Of a stretch of 64,000 nucleotides of DNA, positions 46,328-55,006 are shown one piece after another. Position numbers and translations under genes: made by a program. How positions within the stretch are numbered: the first letter of the stretch is position 1; every line of letters starts with the position of its first letter. The notes beneath the pieces were generated by a model that had not been told where the DNA came from, searched no databases, and saw nothing but the letters and a program-made list of their open reading frames with translations. The stretch comes from Ruegeria sp. AD91A (lineage in GTDB: Bacteria; Pseudomonadota; Alphaproteobacteria; Rhodobacterales; Rhodobacteraceae): NCBI RefSeq assembly GCF_003443535.1, contig NZ_CP031946.1, forward strand, positions 1,922,001 through 1,986,000, in the 5' to 3' direction.

Positions 46328-48523
46328 TCAGTAAAAGCTCTGCGGATCGATATCGACTGTCAGACGGATGTCACCCTTCAGGCGCAAAGGCGCGATCCAG
46401 CGGGAAATGGCATCCTGGATCGGCGCGCCCTTGGGGGCTTTCACCAACAGACGCACTCTGTGGCGGCCACGTATACGAGCGATGGGTGCTGGCGCAGGGC
46501 CAAATACCTGCCCACCGATCTGCGTCAAAGGTGTATCGTTGCGCGCCAGTGCATTGCCGATATCGAAAACCGGTCCAACCTCGGGCCCCGACAACACGAT
46601 CCCGGCCATGCGACCATAAGGCGGCATTCCTGCCGCCTGCCGGCCTGCCGCCTCGGCTTTCCAGAAACCTTCCTCATCACCCGAAAGGATGGCCCGGATC
46701 ACCGGGTGTTCCGGTTGAAACGTCTGCAACAACGCCTGACCCGGCTTGTCCGCACGCCCCGCGCGCCCGGCCACTTGCCGCATCAATTGAAACGTACGCT
46801 CCGCCGCGCGGAGGTCCGCGCCGTGCAATGACAGATCAGCGTCAATCACACCGACCAGAGTGAGTTTGGGGAAGTTATGCCCTTTGGCCACCAATTGAGT
46901 GCCGATGATAATATCGGCATCCCCTGCAGCAATCTCTTCAATCTTGGCCTTCAAAGCCCGCGCCGAGCCGAACAGATCAGAGCTCAGCATCGCGATGTTG
47001 GCGTCTGGGAATGTCGCCTCAGTTTCTTCAGCCAACCGCTCAATGCCCGGCCCGACCGGGGCCAGCTTGCCTTCCACACCGCAGGAGGGGCAGGCTTCGG
47101 GCATCGGCTTGGTTTCACCGCATTGGTGGCACATCAGCCGCTTGAGAAACCGATGCTCGACCATGCGTGCGTCGCAATGGTCACAGGCAATCTGCTCACC
47201 GCAGGCCCGGCACAACGTTACCGGCGCATAGCCACGGCGGTTTATGAACAGAAGCGACTGCTCGCCTCTCTCAATCCGCTGCTGCACCGCTTGCCGCAAA
47301 GACGGAGAAACCCACGTTCCTGGCGTCATCTGTTCGGCCCGCATGTCGATGGGCTTCATCTCGGGCAAAACTGCTTCTCCGAAGCGCGAGATCAGATCGA
47401 GCCGTTCGTATTTGCCGGCCTCGGCATTGGCCCAGCTTTCCAGCGAAGGCGTCGCACTGGCCAGAATCACCCGGGCGCCACAGATCGCCGAGCGCAGAAC
47501 TGCCATGTCACGGGCGCTGTAATGCACGCCGTCTTCCTGTTTGTAGGACGTGTCGTGTTCTTCGTCGACGACCACCAGCCCCAGATCGCGGAATGGCAGA
47601 AACAGCGCTGACCGGGCGCCCACAACCAGTTGCGCATTCCCCTGTCCGACCATCCGCCAGACCCGACGCCGTTCCGTCATCGTCGCGCCAGAGTGCCATT
47701 CCGCCGGGCGCGCACCAAATCGCGCCTCAACCCGGGTCAGAAATTCTGCGGTCAGGGCAATCTCGGGAAGCAGAACCAATGCCTGCCGCCCCATGCGCAG
47801 CGCTTCGGCCACGGCCTCCAAATAGACCTCGGTCTTACCGGAACCGGTAACGCCTTTCAGCAGCGTGGTGCCGTAATCGCCTGTCTGCTGCCCGGCCTGA
47901 AGCCGCTTGACCGCCGCCGCCTGATCCTCTGTCAGGTCTTTACCGGGCAGGTCCGGATCAAGATGCGGATAAGGCAGGTCGCGCGGGCTGTCCTCTTCGC
48001 GCACGGCGCCTTGTTTGACCAACCCCTTGACAACAGATGACGTTACGCCCGCCTGTTCGGCGAGTTCCTTCAAGGTAAAGGCCAGCCCGCCATAATCCCG
48101 CAACACCTCCAGAACCCGGTTCCGGGCATCGGTCATTCGGTCAGGTTCAGCATTGCCCAGCCGGTAGACCTTGCGCATAGACGGCGGATCACCCAGGCCC
48201 GGCGCCCGCGTAGCAAGACGCAGCATCGCAGGCATTGGCGTCAGAGTGTAATCGGCAACCCTCTCCAGAAACACCCGCATCTCTTCGCGCATTGGTGCAA
48301 CTTCGAGAACCCGGATCACCGACCGCGCCTTGCTCAGATCAAAACCGCCCTGCCCCGGCCCCCAGACCACCCCCAGCACCTTGCGCGGACCCAAAGGAAC
48401 TTCGACAAACGCACCCAGAAAGCACCCTCCCTCGGGCGCTTTGTAATCCAGCGTCCGGTCCAGCGGCTGCGTTGTCAGCACCGCAACCAGCTCTCCTTGG
48501 TCGAAAAATCCGTTAGCGCTCAC
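46328..48523 (-). CDS. priA: Primosomal protein PriA (replication restart helicase)
   Basis: 3'-5' helicase that restarts stalled replication forks. 731 residues: N-terminal DNA-binding domain (1-110), a winged-helix region, helicase core with Walker A GVTGSGKT and VVDEEHDTSYKQEDG, and a zinc-binding insertion with four Cys pairs (LCRAC, CDHC, MCHQC, CPSC). Starts with GTG at 48523 behind GAAGGA. Divergent from the transaldolase gene (88 bp). Confidence 0.96.
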   Translation of the reverse strand: MSANGFFDQGELVAVLTTQPLDRTLDYKAPEGGCFLGAFVEVPLGPRKVLGVVWGPGQGGFDLSKARSVIRVLEVAPMREEMRVFLERVADYTLTPMPAMLRLATRAPGLGDPPSMRKVYRLGNAEPDRMTDARNRVLEVLRDYGGLAFTLKELAEQAGVTSSVVKGLVKQGAVREEDSPRDLPYPHLDPDLPGKDLTEDQAAAVKRLQAGQQTGDYGTTLLKGVTGSGKTEVYLEAVAEALRMGRQALVLLPEIALTAEFLTRVEARFGARPAEWHSGATMTERRRVWRMVGQGNAQLVVGARSALFLPFRDLGLVVVDEEHDTSYKQEDGVHYSARDMAVLRSAICGARVILASATPSLESWANAEAGKYERLDLISRFGEAVLPEMKPIDMRAEQMTPGTWVSPSLRQAVQQRIERGEQSLLFINRRGYAPVTLCRACGEQIACDHCDARMVEHRFLKRLMCHQCGETKPMPEACPSCGVEGKLAPVGPGIERLAEETEATFPDANIAMLSSDLFGSARALKAKIEEIAAGDADIIIGTQLVAKGHNFPKLTLVGVIDADLSLHGADLRAAERTFQLMRQVAGRAGRADKPGQALLQTFQPEHPVIRAILSGDEEGFWKAEAAGRQAAGMPPYGRMAGIVLSGPEVGPVFDIGNALARNDTPLTQIGGQVFGPAPAPIARIRGRHRVRLLVKAPKGAPIQDAISRWIAPLRLKGDIRLTVDIDPQSFY

Positions 48524-48611
48524 GGCATGTCCTTCGCAGGGGGTTCCAGCATGGGTCTCTTTGAGGTAAAGCCATCCGCGACCAAGGCCAACCCATCAAA
48601 GGACTGCCCTC

Positions 48612-49265
48612 ATGAAATTCTTCGTAGACACAGCCGAAATCGACGCCATCGCCGAACTGAACGATCTGGGCATGGTGGACGGCGTAACCACCAACCCCTC
48701 ACTGATCCTGAAATCGGGTCGCGACATTCTGGAAGTAACCAAGGAGATTTGTGAACTGGTCGACGGCCCGGTATCGGCAGAGGTTGTCGCTACCGAAGCT
48801 GATGACATGATCGCCGAAGGCCGCAAGCTGGCCAAGATCGCGCCGAATATCGCCGTAAAGGTTCCGCTGACATGGGCGGGCCTGAAAACATGCAAAACGC
48901 TCAGCGACGAAGGCCAGATGGTCAACGTGACGCTCTGTTTTTCTACCAATCAGGCAATTCTGGCCGCCAAAGCGGGCGCAACCTTCATCTCACCTTTCAT
49001 CGGCCGCCTGGACGACATCAACCTCGACGGTATGGATCTGATCGCAGACATCCGCCAAGTCTATGACAACTACGGGTTCGAGACCGAAATCCTTGCCGCA
49101 TCGATCCGTACCGTCAACCACGTGACCGACAGCGCCCGCATCGGGGCCGACGTGATCACTGCACCGCCTGCCGTCATCAAGAAACTGGCCGACCATCCGT
49201 TGACGGACAAAGGTCTGGAAACCTTCCTGGCGGACTGGGCCAAAACCGGCCAGAAGATCCTCTGA
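48612..49265 (+). CDS. tal: Small transaldolase / fructose-6-phosphate aldolase-like
   Basis: Pentose-phosphate pathway enzyme of the short TalC/FSA group. 217 residues forming a TIM barrel; Schiff-base lysine K83 in IAVKVPLT, with [13 protein letters not shown] and [11 protein letters not shown] at the N-terminus. Distinguishing transaldolase from fructose-6-phosphate aldolase needs experiment; similar alphaproteobacterial proteins are annotated as transaldolase. A GC-rich hairpin follows the stop. Confidence 0.92.
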   Translation: MKFFVDTAEIDAIAELNDLGMVDGVTTNPSLILKSGRDILEVTKEICELVDGPVSAEVVATEADDMIAEGRKLAKIAPNIAVKVPLTWAGLKTCKTLSDEGQMVNVTLCFSTNQAILAAKAGATFISPFIGRLDDINLDGMDLIADIRQVYDNYGFETEILAASIRTVNHVTDSARIGADVITAPPAVIKKLADHPLTDKGLETFLADWAKTGQKIL

Positions 49266-49279
49266 TCCCAGGCGCGGCC

Positions 49280-49303
49280 GCGCGGTGCCGAACGGCGCCG
49301 CGC
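49280..49303 (+). terminator. GC-rich hairpin after transaldolase (possible terminator)
   Basis: GCGCGGTGCCG-AAC-GGCGCCGCGC forms a stem of about ten pairs with one G-T, 14 bases after the stop, but no T-run follows. Confidence 0.4.
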
Positions 49304-49463
49304 CCGGCCCACAGGCCAAATGCCTTATCTGTGATCGGGCGTGGCAGGCGGGAGCTCCCTCGCCACAGCACGCAAGGAAATCCATCCCTGCGTGCATTTT
49401 TCCCAAGGCAAATCCCGTCCGGCATGTTATAAGCCGCGACAACAAAAAAAGACCGGACGGGAT

Positions 49464-50171
49464 ATGAGCAGTAACCCCAAACTCGAGGACAACCTCCGCG
49501 CAGCGATACTGGCCGAGCCGGACGTCGTGCTGGACGACAAGGACCTGATGCAGGCACTTGTTGCAGCCAACGAGCAGGCACGCGGCGACAACGTGATCGA
49601 CCTGCGCGGTATTGCCATGCAACGGCTCGAGGCCCGGCTGGATCGGCTGGAAGACACTCATCGCTCGGTCATTGCAGCAGCTTATGAAAACCTCGCGGGC
49701 ACCAATCAGGTACACCGCGCCATTCTGCGCCTGCTGGAACCGGTCGAGTTTGAAGGTTTCCTCCGAGCGCTGGGCGCTGACGTCGCAGACATCCTGCGCG
49801 TCGATAGCGTTACGCTGGTTCTGGAAACCACCGTGGTTCAGAACGATCCTGCGATTGACACGCTGGGTGGCGTCCTGACGATCGCGGAGCCCGGTTTCAT
49901 CGACCGATATCTGACCATTGATCGCGGTGGCCCCGCACGGGACGTGATCTTGCGGGAAATCCATCAGCCAAGCCGCCGTATATTCGGGTCTCAGGCTGGC
50001 CAGCTCCGCTCTGAGGCCTGCCTGAAACTCGACCTCGGGCCAGGCCGCCTTCCAGGCATGATCGTCATGGCAGCCCGCGACCCGCGACATTTCACGCCAC
50101 AGCTGGGCACTGATCTTCTGGCCTTTTTTGCCGGCGTATTCGAACGCTCGATGCGTCACTGGCTGTCGTGA
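49464..50171 (+). CDS. DUF484 family protein
   Basis: 235-residue protein of the DUF484/GAF-like family: N-terminal coiled-coil (about 30-65; LRGIAMQRLEARLDRLEDTHR), then an alpha/beta domain. Its gene often lies directly before xerC in proteobacteria, and here the stop overlaps the GTG start of xerC. Function unknown. The ATG at 49464 begins MSSNPKLEDNL; upstream frame is GC-rich non-coding. Confidence 0.88.
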   Translation: MSSNPKLEDNLRAAILAEPDVVLDDKDLMQALVAANEQARGDNVIDLRGIAMQRLEARLDRLEDTHRSVIAAAYENLAGTNQVHRAILRLLEPVEFEGFLRALGADVADILRVDSVTLVLETTVVQNDPAIDTLGGVLTIAEPGFIDRYLTIDRGGPARDVILREIHQPSRRIFGSQAGQLRSEACLKLDLGPGRLPGMIVMAARDPRHFTPQLGTDLLAFFAGVFERSMRHWLS

Positions 50172-51088
50172 GCCTGATCTCACCCGCGTGCCGCGACGCG
50201 CTGCAGCACTGGCTGGACAGTCTGGGCGCGCTGGCCGGGAGATCCGAGAACACGCAAAACGCCTATAGCGGTGATGTCACCGAATTTCTGTCGTTCATGA
50301 CACTGCATCACTCTGAACGACAGGGGCTGAAAGCGATTGAACGGATCACGGTATCGGACATGCGCGCTTGGATGGCGGATCAGCGCAGCGCAGACGTAAG
50401 CGCACGATCGTTGGCGCGCAAACTGTCGGCGGTCAAGAGCTTCTATCGTTGGCTGGCAGAGCGTGAGGGGTTCGAACCCACAGCCGTTCTGTCCACCCGC
50501 GCGCCAAAATTCACCCAAAAACTGCCCCGTCCACTGGCCGAAGACGCCGCGCGAACCATGATCGATACTGTGGAACTGCAATCGACATCCGACTGGGTCG
50601 CCGCTCGTGATGTCGCTGTCGTCACGCTGCTCTATGGCTGCGGCCTGCGCATATCCGAGGCGCTATCGCTGACCGGAGCGGACGCACCGTTGCCTGCGAC
50701 GCTGCGCATCGTCGGGAAAGGCGACAAGGAGCGGATCGTTCCGGTTCTTCCTGCCGCCCGCGACGCGGTAGACCGGTACTTGCAGCTGTGTCCACACGCA
50801 AAAACACATGACGCGGCCCTGTTTCGGGGCGTTCGTGGCGGGCCACTAAACCCGCGCGCGATCCAGGGGGTCATGGCTAAAGCCCGTATGCAATTGGGAT
50901 TGCCCTCTACTGCAACACCCCACGCTATGCGGCACAGCTTTGCGACCCACCTGCTTTCAGCCGGCGGCGACCTGCGCGCCATTCAGGAGTTGCTGGGCCA
51001 CGCTTCTTTGTCGACGACGCAAACCTATACGGCAGTGGACACTGCGCGGTTGATGGAAGTCTACAACCGCGCGCACCCAAAAGCCTGA
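50168..51088 (+). CDS. xerC: Site-specific tyrosine recombinase XerC
   Basis: Resolves chromosome dimers at dif with XerD. 306 residues: N-terminal SAM-like core-binding domain (1-110) and catalytic domain with the full R-K-H-R-H-Y set: R161 (GLRISEAL), K184 (GKGDKER), H252/R255 (HAMRHSFATHLL), H278 (LGHAS) and Y287 (TYTAVDT). Starts with GTG overlapping the DUF484 stop by four bases (GTGA). Housekeeping recombinase, not part of a mobile element. Confidence 0.94.
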   Translation: MSLISPACRDALQHWLDSLGALAGRSENTQNAYSGDVTEFLSFMTLHHSERQGLKAIERITVSDMRAWMADQRSADVSARSLARKLSAVKSFYRWLAEREGFEPTAVLSTRAPKFTQKLPRPLAEDAARTMIDTVELQSTSDWVAARDVAVVTLLYGCGLRISEALSLTGADAPLPATLRIVGKGDKERIVPVLPAARDAVDRYLQLCPHAKTHDAALFRGVRGGPLNPRAIQGVMAKARMQLGLPSTATPHAMRHSFATHLLSAGGDLRAIQELLGHASLSTTQTYTAVDTARLMEVYNRAHPKA

Positions 51089-51156
51089 CTTACACATCAC
51101 TCGAAAACCCGGGCTTTTGGTTTGCATCTCAGACGCGCATCGGTCATGACGCTTGC

Positions 51157-51852
51157 ATGACACTCAGATTCAAAGCTCTTTCCGTTCATCTCTTCACTGC
51201 AACAGGCGCTGTTTTTGCCATGCTGGCCATGCTGGCTGCCGTCGAAGAGAAATGGAGCCTTATGTATCTTTGGCTGGTCGTGTCTTTCATTGTAGACGGT
51301 ATCGATGGTCCGTTGGCACGACACTATCACGTCAAGCACAATGCGCCCGAGTTCGATGGCGTTCTGCTGGATCTGATCATTGACTACCTGACATATGTGT
51401 TCATCCCGGCCTTTGCCCTGTTCAAGTCGGGGCTGATGGACGGCTGGACCGGATGGTTCGCGATCATCGTGATAACCTTTGCCAGTGCGATGTATTTCGC
51501 GGATACACGCATGAAGACCAAGGACAATTCCTTTTCCGGCTTTCCCGGGTGCTGGAACATGTTCGTCATCGTGATCTTCGCGCTAGAGCCGAGTTTCTGG
51601 GTCATCCTGCTACTGGTCACGCTGCTGTCGCTGGCCATGTTCCTGCCACTAAAATTCGTCCATCCTGTACGCACCGAGCGCTGGCGAAGCCTGACCTTGC
51701 CGATGGCACTGGCATGGACGTTTTTCGCGGGTTGGGCCGCCTGGGTCGATTTTCACCCCGAAAGCTGGGCCCATTGGGGGCTGGTAATCACCAGCCTGTA
51801 CCTGACCTTTGCAGGCATCGCCCAACAGATCATTCCGCAGCGCCACGTCTGA
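51157..51852 (+). CDS. pcs: Phosphatidylcholine synthase (CDP-alcohol phosphatidyltransferase)
   Basis: Makes phosphatidylcholine from CDP-diacylglycerol and choline; Pcs is found in alphaproteobacteria. 231 residues with about six membrane helices and the CDP-alcohol phosphotransferase motif D47-G-I-D50-G51-P-L-A54-R55...G68-V-L-L-D72-L-I-I-D76. Length and helical pattern match Pcs rather than PgsA/CdsA. Single gene between xerC and a convergent small gene. A PmtA route to PC, if any, is not in this window. Confidence 0.85.
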   Translation: MTLRFKALSVHLFTATGAVFAMLAMLAAVEEKWSLMYLWLVVSFIVDGIDGPLARHYHVKHNAPEFDGVLLDLIIDYLTYVFIPAFALFKSGLMDGWTGWFAIIVITFASAMYFADTRMKTKDNSFSGFPGCWNMFVIVIFALEPSFWVILLLVTLLSLAMFLPLKFVHPVRTERWRSLTLPMALAWTFFAGWAAWVDFHPESWAHWGLVITSLYLTFAGIAQQIIPQRHV

Positions 51853-51873
51853 GGCAGCGCTGCCTGAGCCGTT

Positions 51874-52341
51874 TTACAGAACTTCCTGCACCTCGAATTC
51901 GGTGCTGTTATGGGTAAAGACGTCGCCCTCTTGCAGGCCGGCCATAGCCAGATAAATCGGGCTTTGAGTTGAAATGCCCATATAGGTCTTACCGTCCACC
52001 TCGAACCGCGTCGTCGAGACACACACGACGAATCTGCGATTGTTGAACTTGATCACAGCACCCGGTTTGACCGTGTCGGTCAGACTGAAATCGGTATTTT
52101 CGATGACATCAATCTTGGCATGATGCGCGTGGACCGGGGCGTCAAAGGCAGCCGCCAGATCGGCGTTCTCACGCGATGCGGCAATGTCATCCTTGTCGTG
52201 ACCTTCCCGGTCGTCCAATTGAGCATCTTTCAAAAACGCGTCGTAATGCGCCTGCGCTGTTGCAAGCTCTTGCGCTTCGAGCGACATCAACCGGTCTACA
52301 ATGGCCTTCTTGCTGGCTGCACAGTCTTGTTCAGTGGTCAT
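51874..52341 (-). CDS. Divergent GreA/GreB-like protein
   Basis: 155 residues: an N-terminal helical region (about 1-75) of charged helices including many Ala/Asp/Glu, and a C-terminal FKBP-like domain with the GreA C-terminal signature pattern ISTQSPIYLAMAGLQEGDVF, similar to 'ISP.G.AL.GK..GD' of Gre factors. The N-terminal coiled-coil lacks the usual acidic DxxE tip sequence at a position I can identify. It could be a divergent elongation factor or an RNAP-associated regulator. Convergent with pcs. Not part of an obvious operon. Confidence 0.7.
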   Translation of the reverse strand: MTTEQDCAASKKAIVDRLMSLEAQELATAQAHYDAFLKDAQLDDREGHDKDDIAASRENADLAAAFDAPVHAHHAKIDVIENTDFSLTDTVKPGAVIKFNNRRFVVCVSTTRFEVDGKTYMGISTQSPIYLAMAGLQEGDVFTHNSTEFEVQEVL

Positions 52342-52417
52342 GCAATGCGGTCCTTCAAATTCTGCACCAATTACAAGTTGTGCCTGCAGAAAGCGGATTG
52401 CAACCGAATTTCGATGC

Positions 52418-52873
52418 TCAGATCAAAAGGCCTGCCGCTCGCTCATGTCGCAAGAGGGCAACTTTTGTCTCAATACCACCGTCGCCCGAAAAGCCGCCCA
52501 GGCCATTGGCGGCCAGAACCCGGTGGCAAGGAATAATCACAGGGATCGGATTTGCACCGCATGCCTGGCCAACCGGCTGGGCGGGCTGCCCCAATGCCTT
52601 TGCTATATCGCCATAGGTGCGCGTTTCTCCTAGCGGAATGGCATACATGATGTGACAGACCTGCTTTTGAAACTCTGATCCGTCAATGCGATATGGCAGA
52701 TCGAAGCGGTCAAGTCGCCCTTCATCATAGGCCCCCAGCTGGGCGGCGGCTTCGCGCAGCAACGCGGTCGGTTCGCCTTTGTCCCTGCCGTTCCAGACAA
52801 GCCGCGTAAGGGCCCCGTCTGTTTCTTCAACACCAAGTCGTCCGAAACGGGTTTCAACGGAAATCATCGCCAT
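52418..52873 (-). CDS. ogt: Methylated-DNA-[protein]-cysteine S-methyltransferase
   Basis: Suicide repair protein that takes methyl groups from O6-methylguanine. 151 residues, somewhat short, with the acceptor Cys C116 in IPCHRV and the preceding VGQACGANPIPVI and GETRTYGDIAKAL regions. Two start codons lie two codons apart (52873 and 52867); no strong ribosome site distinguishes them. Single gene; no ada-like regulator domain. Confidence 0.92.
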   Translation of the reverse strand: MAMISVETRFGRLGVEETDGALTRLVWNGRDKGEPTALLREAAAQLGAYDEGRLDRFDLPYRIDGSEFQKQVCHIMYAIPLGETRTYGDIAKALGQPAQPVGQACGANPIPVIIPCHRVLAANGLGGFSGDGGIETKVALLRHERAAGLLI

Positions 52874-53006
52874 GGATCGACGGTTTCAGATCAAACCGCC
52901 AAGCGCAAGCGCAGGGGCGTGCAAAACCTCGCAACGCATCACTTTTGGGCAATGGCACCATTCATGATACGCTTCTGTCGTTACTTAAAGAGATTTGGAG
53001 AACGCA

Positions 53007-54965
53007 ATGGGTCGTCATTTGATCCTCACGGTACATGGAATCGGTGAACAAAAACCCGGTGAAACCGTCGATCAGGTGGTCGGTGCCGCAACAACCTGGC
53101 TGGATGGAAAACCCAGACCCCCGATCGAAGTCGAACGCGGAATGATCGAACTGGCCGAATCCACCTTCGACGGAAACCCGAGAAATGCAGAGTTGTTCGA
53201 AGTCAATCTGCGCACAGTGACCGACCCGGCTGTCCCACAGGACAAGGCCATGTTTGCAGAAGTTTATTGGGCCGATCGGTCTCCGGCCCCGAAAGGAGCC
53301 ATCAAAACTGTAATGGATCTGATTTGGGTCATTCTGGCTCTGGGTTATTTGGCGATGGACAACGCCGAGCAGACCCATAGCCGCAAAGGCGTTGCCCCGG
53401 ACCAGCCCAATGGCCGGAACACACTGGCAGCGCAACTGGTTCACCTTTTCACTTGGATCTTCTTCGGTGCGGTTGCGACGCTGAACGTCTATTTGTTGAT
53501 CGGTGCCGCAGCGGTCATGACCGATCGGATACCTGTCTCGTTTTCCCAGAACCCTGCCCTGTTATTCTTGCTGCTGCTTGGGCTTTACGCCGGTGGGACC
53601 GTTGTTGGGCTGGGGCAGAGCCGGGCAGCGCCGACATATCTCAGGCGGGTCTTCTGGCGCGGAATGCTCGGAATGGGGGCAGTACTGGCTCTCTGCCTGA
53701 TCTTGGGGCCGCTGGGTCTGGAATTTTGGGCCTGCGTCCCTTCTGACACGGTAAGCTGCCCACCGGCTCTGGAGCAATTCGTGGCTTTTCAGGTTTTTCT
53801 ACTGTCCCTCTTCTGGGCTGTACTTATCTTCCTGACGATCATTCTTTACGCGCTGTCCCTGGCAAAGCTTCAGATCAATGATACGCTAACAGAGCACAGG
53901 CGGCTTTACCCCAGCATATGCGCAGGCATGCTTGTTTTCTGGATGTTTTTCATTTCCGGTCTTTGGTTGACCATTGAGCAATTGCTGGAGACCGTTTCGT
54001 GGTTGTCCGGAGGTCAACTGCAACGTCTTTTTGAAAGCAATTTGAACGAGTCCATCGAAACACTCAGCGTGGCTTTCGTGGCCATCGTCCTTCTGGGCTT
54101 CGTTGGGGTCGGGCTTTTTGCGGGCCGGAAGACGTACAAAGCCAACCTTCACACCCGCAATGGCCTGATCAGCCGGGCGATTGTGAATCGGCTGGCGCAG
54201 TGGGTCTTTTTGTTTGGCACAATCGTGCTGGTTCTGGTTACGATCCGCGAGATCGCGGCCAACCAAAAATTTGAAGCCGCATGCAACGTTGGCATAATGG
54301 ATACCAACCTGATCAGTTGGGCTCTGGACAGGTTGGCTTGTTCGCAAGGCGAGATCGGCCTGATCGTGCTTGGTGCAACTGCGTTGATGTATCGATTCTC
54401 TGATTTTGTTTCCGCCGGATTGGGCGTGGCACGAGATATCGTTACCTACGCCATTCGCGACAAGTGCTATCTGGGAAAAGACCTGGAAACGCGGCAACGC
54501 AACTACCCGGATCGCAAGGCGATAGACGAACGTTTCTATCGCACGTTGTACTATGTTCTCGATATCTTTCCAGCAGATCACGTTACGGTGATATCCCATT
54601 CACAGGGCACCGTGATTGCCACACAGATGCTTACCGACCCACGTGTCCAAAAGCGTATTGGCGGCCGACCTCTGACTCTCGTTACAATGGGTTCCCCGGT
54701 CACGCATATCTATCAGCGCTATTTTCCCGAAATGTTCACCCTTGCGGCCAGTCATCTGAACGCCGCGTGGTTCAACATCTTCCGGCAGGACGATTTTGTT
54801 GGAACGGAAATCGAGGGTGGGCTGATTTTTGCGAACCGGAACATCCCGGTCGATCCCGGAGGGCATACCGGTTACTTCACAGATTACCAGGTTTGGAATG
54901 CGCTGACGGACCCTGCCATTGGCTTTGACCTGTTCAATCCTGTCCCGCAGGCAGTGCAGACATAG
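53007..54965 (+). CDS. Large membrane protein with alpha/beta-hydrolase motifs at both ends (unknown)
   Basis: 652 residues. The N-terminus opens directly with LILTVHGIGEQKPG (6-19), a strand followed by the HGxG-type oxyanion motif of alpha/beta hydrolases. Residues about 90-480 carry eight to nine hydrophobic helices. The C-terminal part returns to a soluble hydrolase-like region: VTVISHSQGTVIA contains a nucleophile elbow S530-H-S532-Q-G534 (S532 the candidate nucleophile), with candidate acid D595/D596 and His H620 (GGHTGY). The hydrolase fold therefore appears to be split by a membrane insertion. No known name. The ATG at 53007 has GGAG seven bases upstream; the TTG at 52995 is a shadow extension. 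Confidence 0.8.
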   Translation: MGRHLILTVHGIGEQKPGETVDQVVGAATTWLDGKPRPPIEVERGMIELAESTFDGNPRNAELFEVNLRTVTDPAVPQDKAMFAEVYWADRSPAPKGAIKTVMDLIWVILALGYLAMDNAEQTHSRKGVAPDQPNGRNTLAAQLVHLFTWIFFGAVATLNVYLLIGAAAVMTDRIPVSFSQNPALLFLLLLGLYAGGTVVGLGQSRAAPTYLRRVFWRGMLGMGAVLALCLILGPLGLEFWACVPSDTVSCPPALEQFVAFQVFLLSLFWAVLIFLTIILYALSLAKLQINDTLTEHRRLYPSICAGMLVFWMFFISGLWLTIEQLLETVSWLSGGQLQRLFESNLNESIETLSVAFVAIVLLGFVGVGLFAGRKTYKANLHTRNGLISRAIVNRLAQWVFLFGTIVLVLVTIREIAANQKFEAACNVGIMDTNLISWALDRLACSQGEIGLIVLGATALMYRFSDFVSAGLGVARDIVTYAIRDKCYLGKDLETRQRNYPDRKAIDERFYRTLYYVLDIFPADHVTVISHSQGTVIATQMLTDPRVQKRIGGRPLTLVTMGSPVTHIYQRYFPEMFTLAASHLNAAWFNIFRQDDFVGTEIEGGLIFANRNIPVDPGGHTGYFTDYQVWNALTDPAIGFDLFNPVPQAVQT

Positions 54966-54972
54966 GCAGGAA

Positions 54973-54999
54973 AGCCCCCCGAGTGAACCCGAGGGGGCG
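54973..54999. terminator. Possible convergent terminator between the hydrolase and ileS
   Basis: GCCCCCC-GAGTGAACCCGA-GGGGGC gives at least a six-pair GC stem located between two convergent stops (54965 and 55007). The T-runs on both sides are short, so this is only a possible terminator. Confidence 0.4.
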
Positions 55000-55006
55000 A
55001 TTTGAC

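Noticed and set aside
50168..51088. Tyrosine recombinase as a sign of a mobile element
   Set aside because: It is the housekeeping XerC in its usual place after a DUF484 gene, with no flanking attachment repeats or cargo genes.
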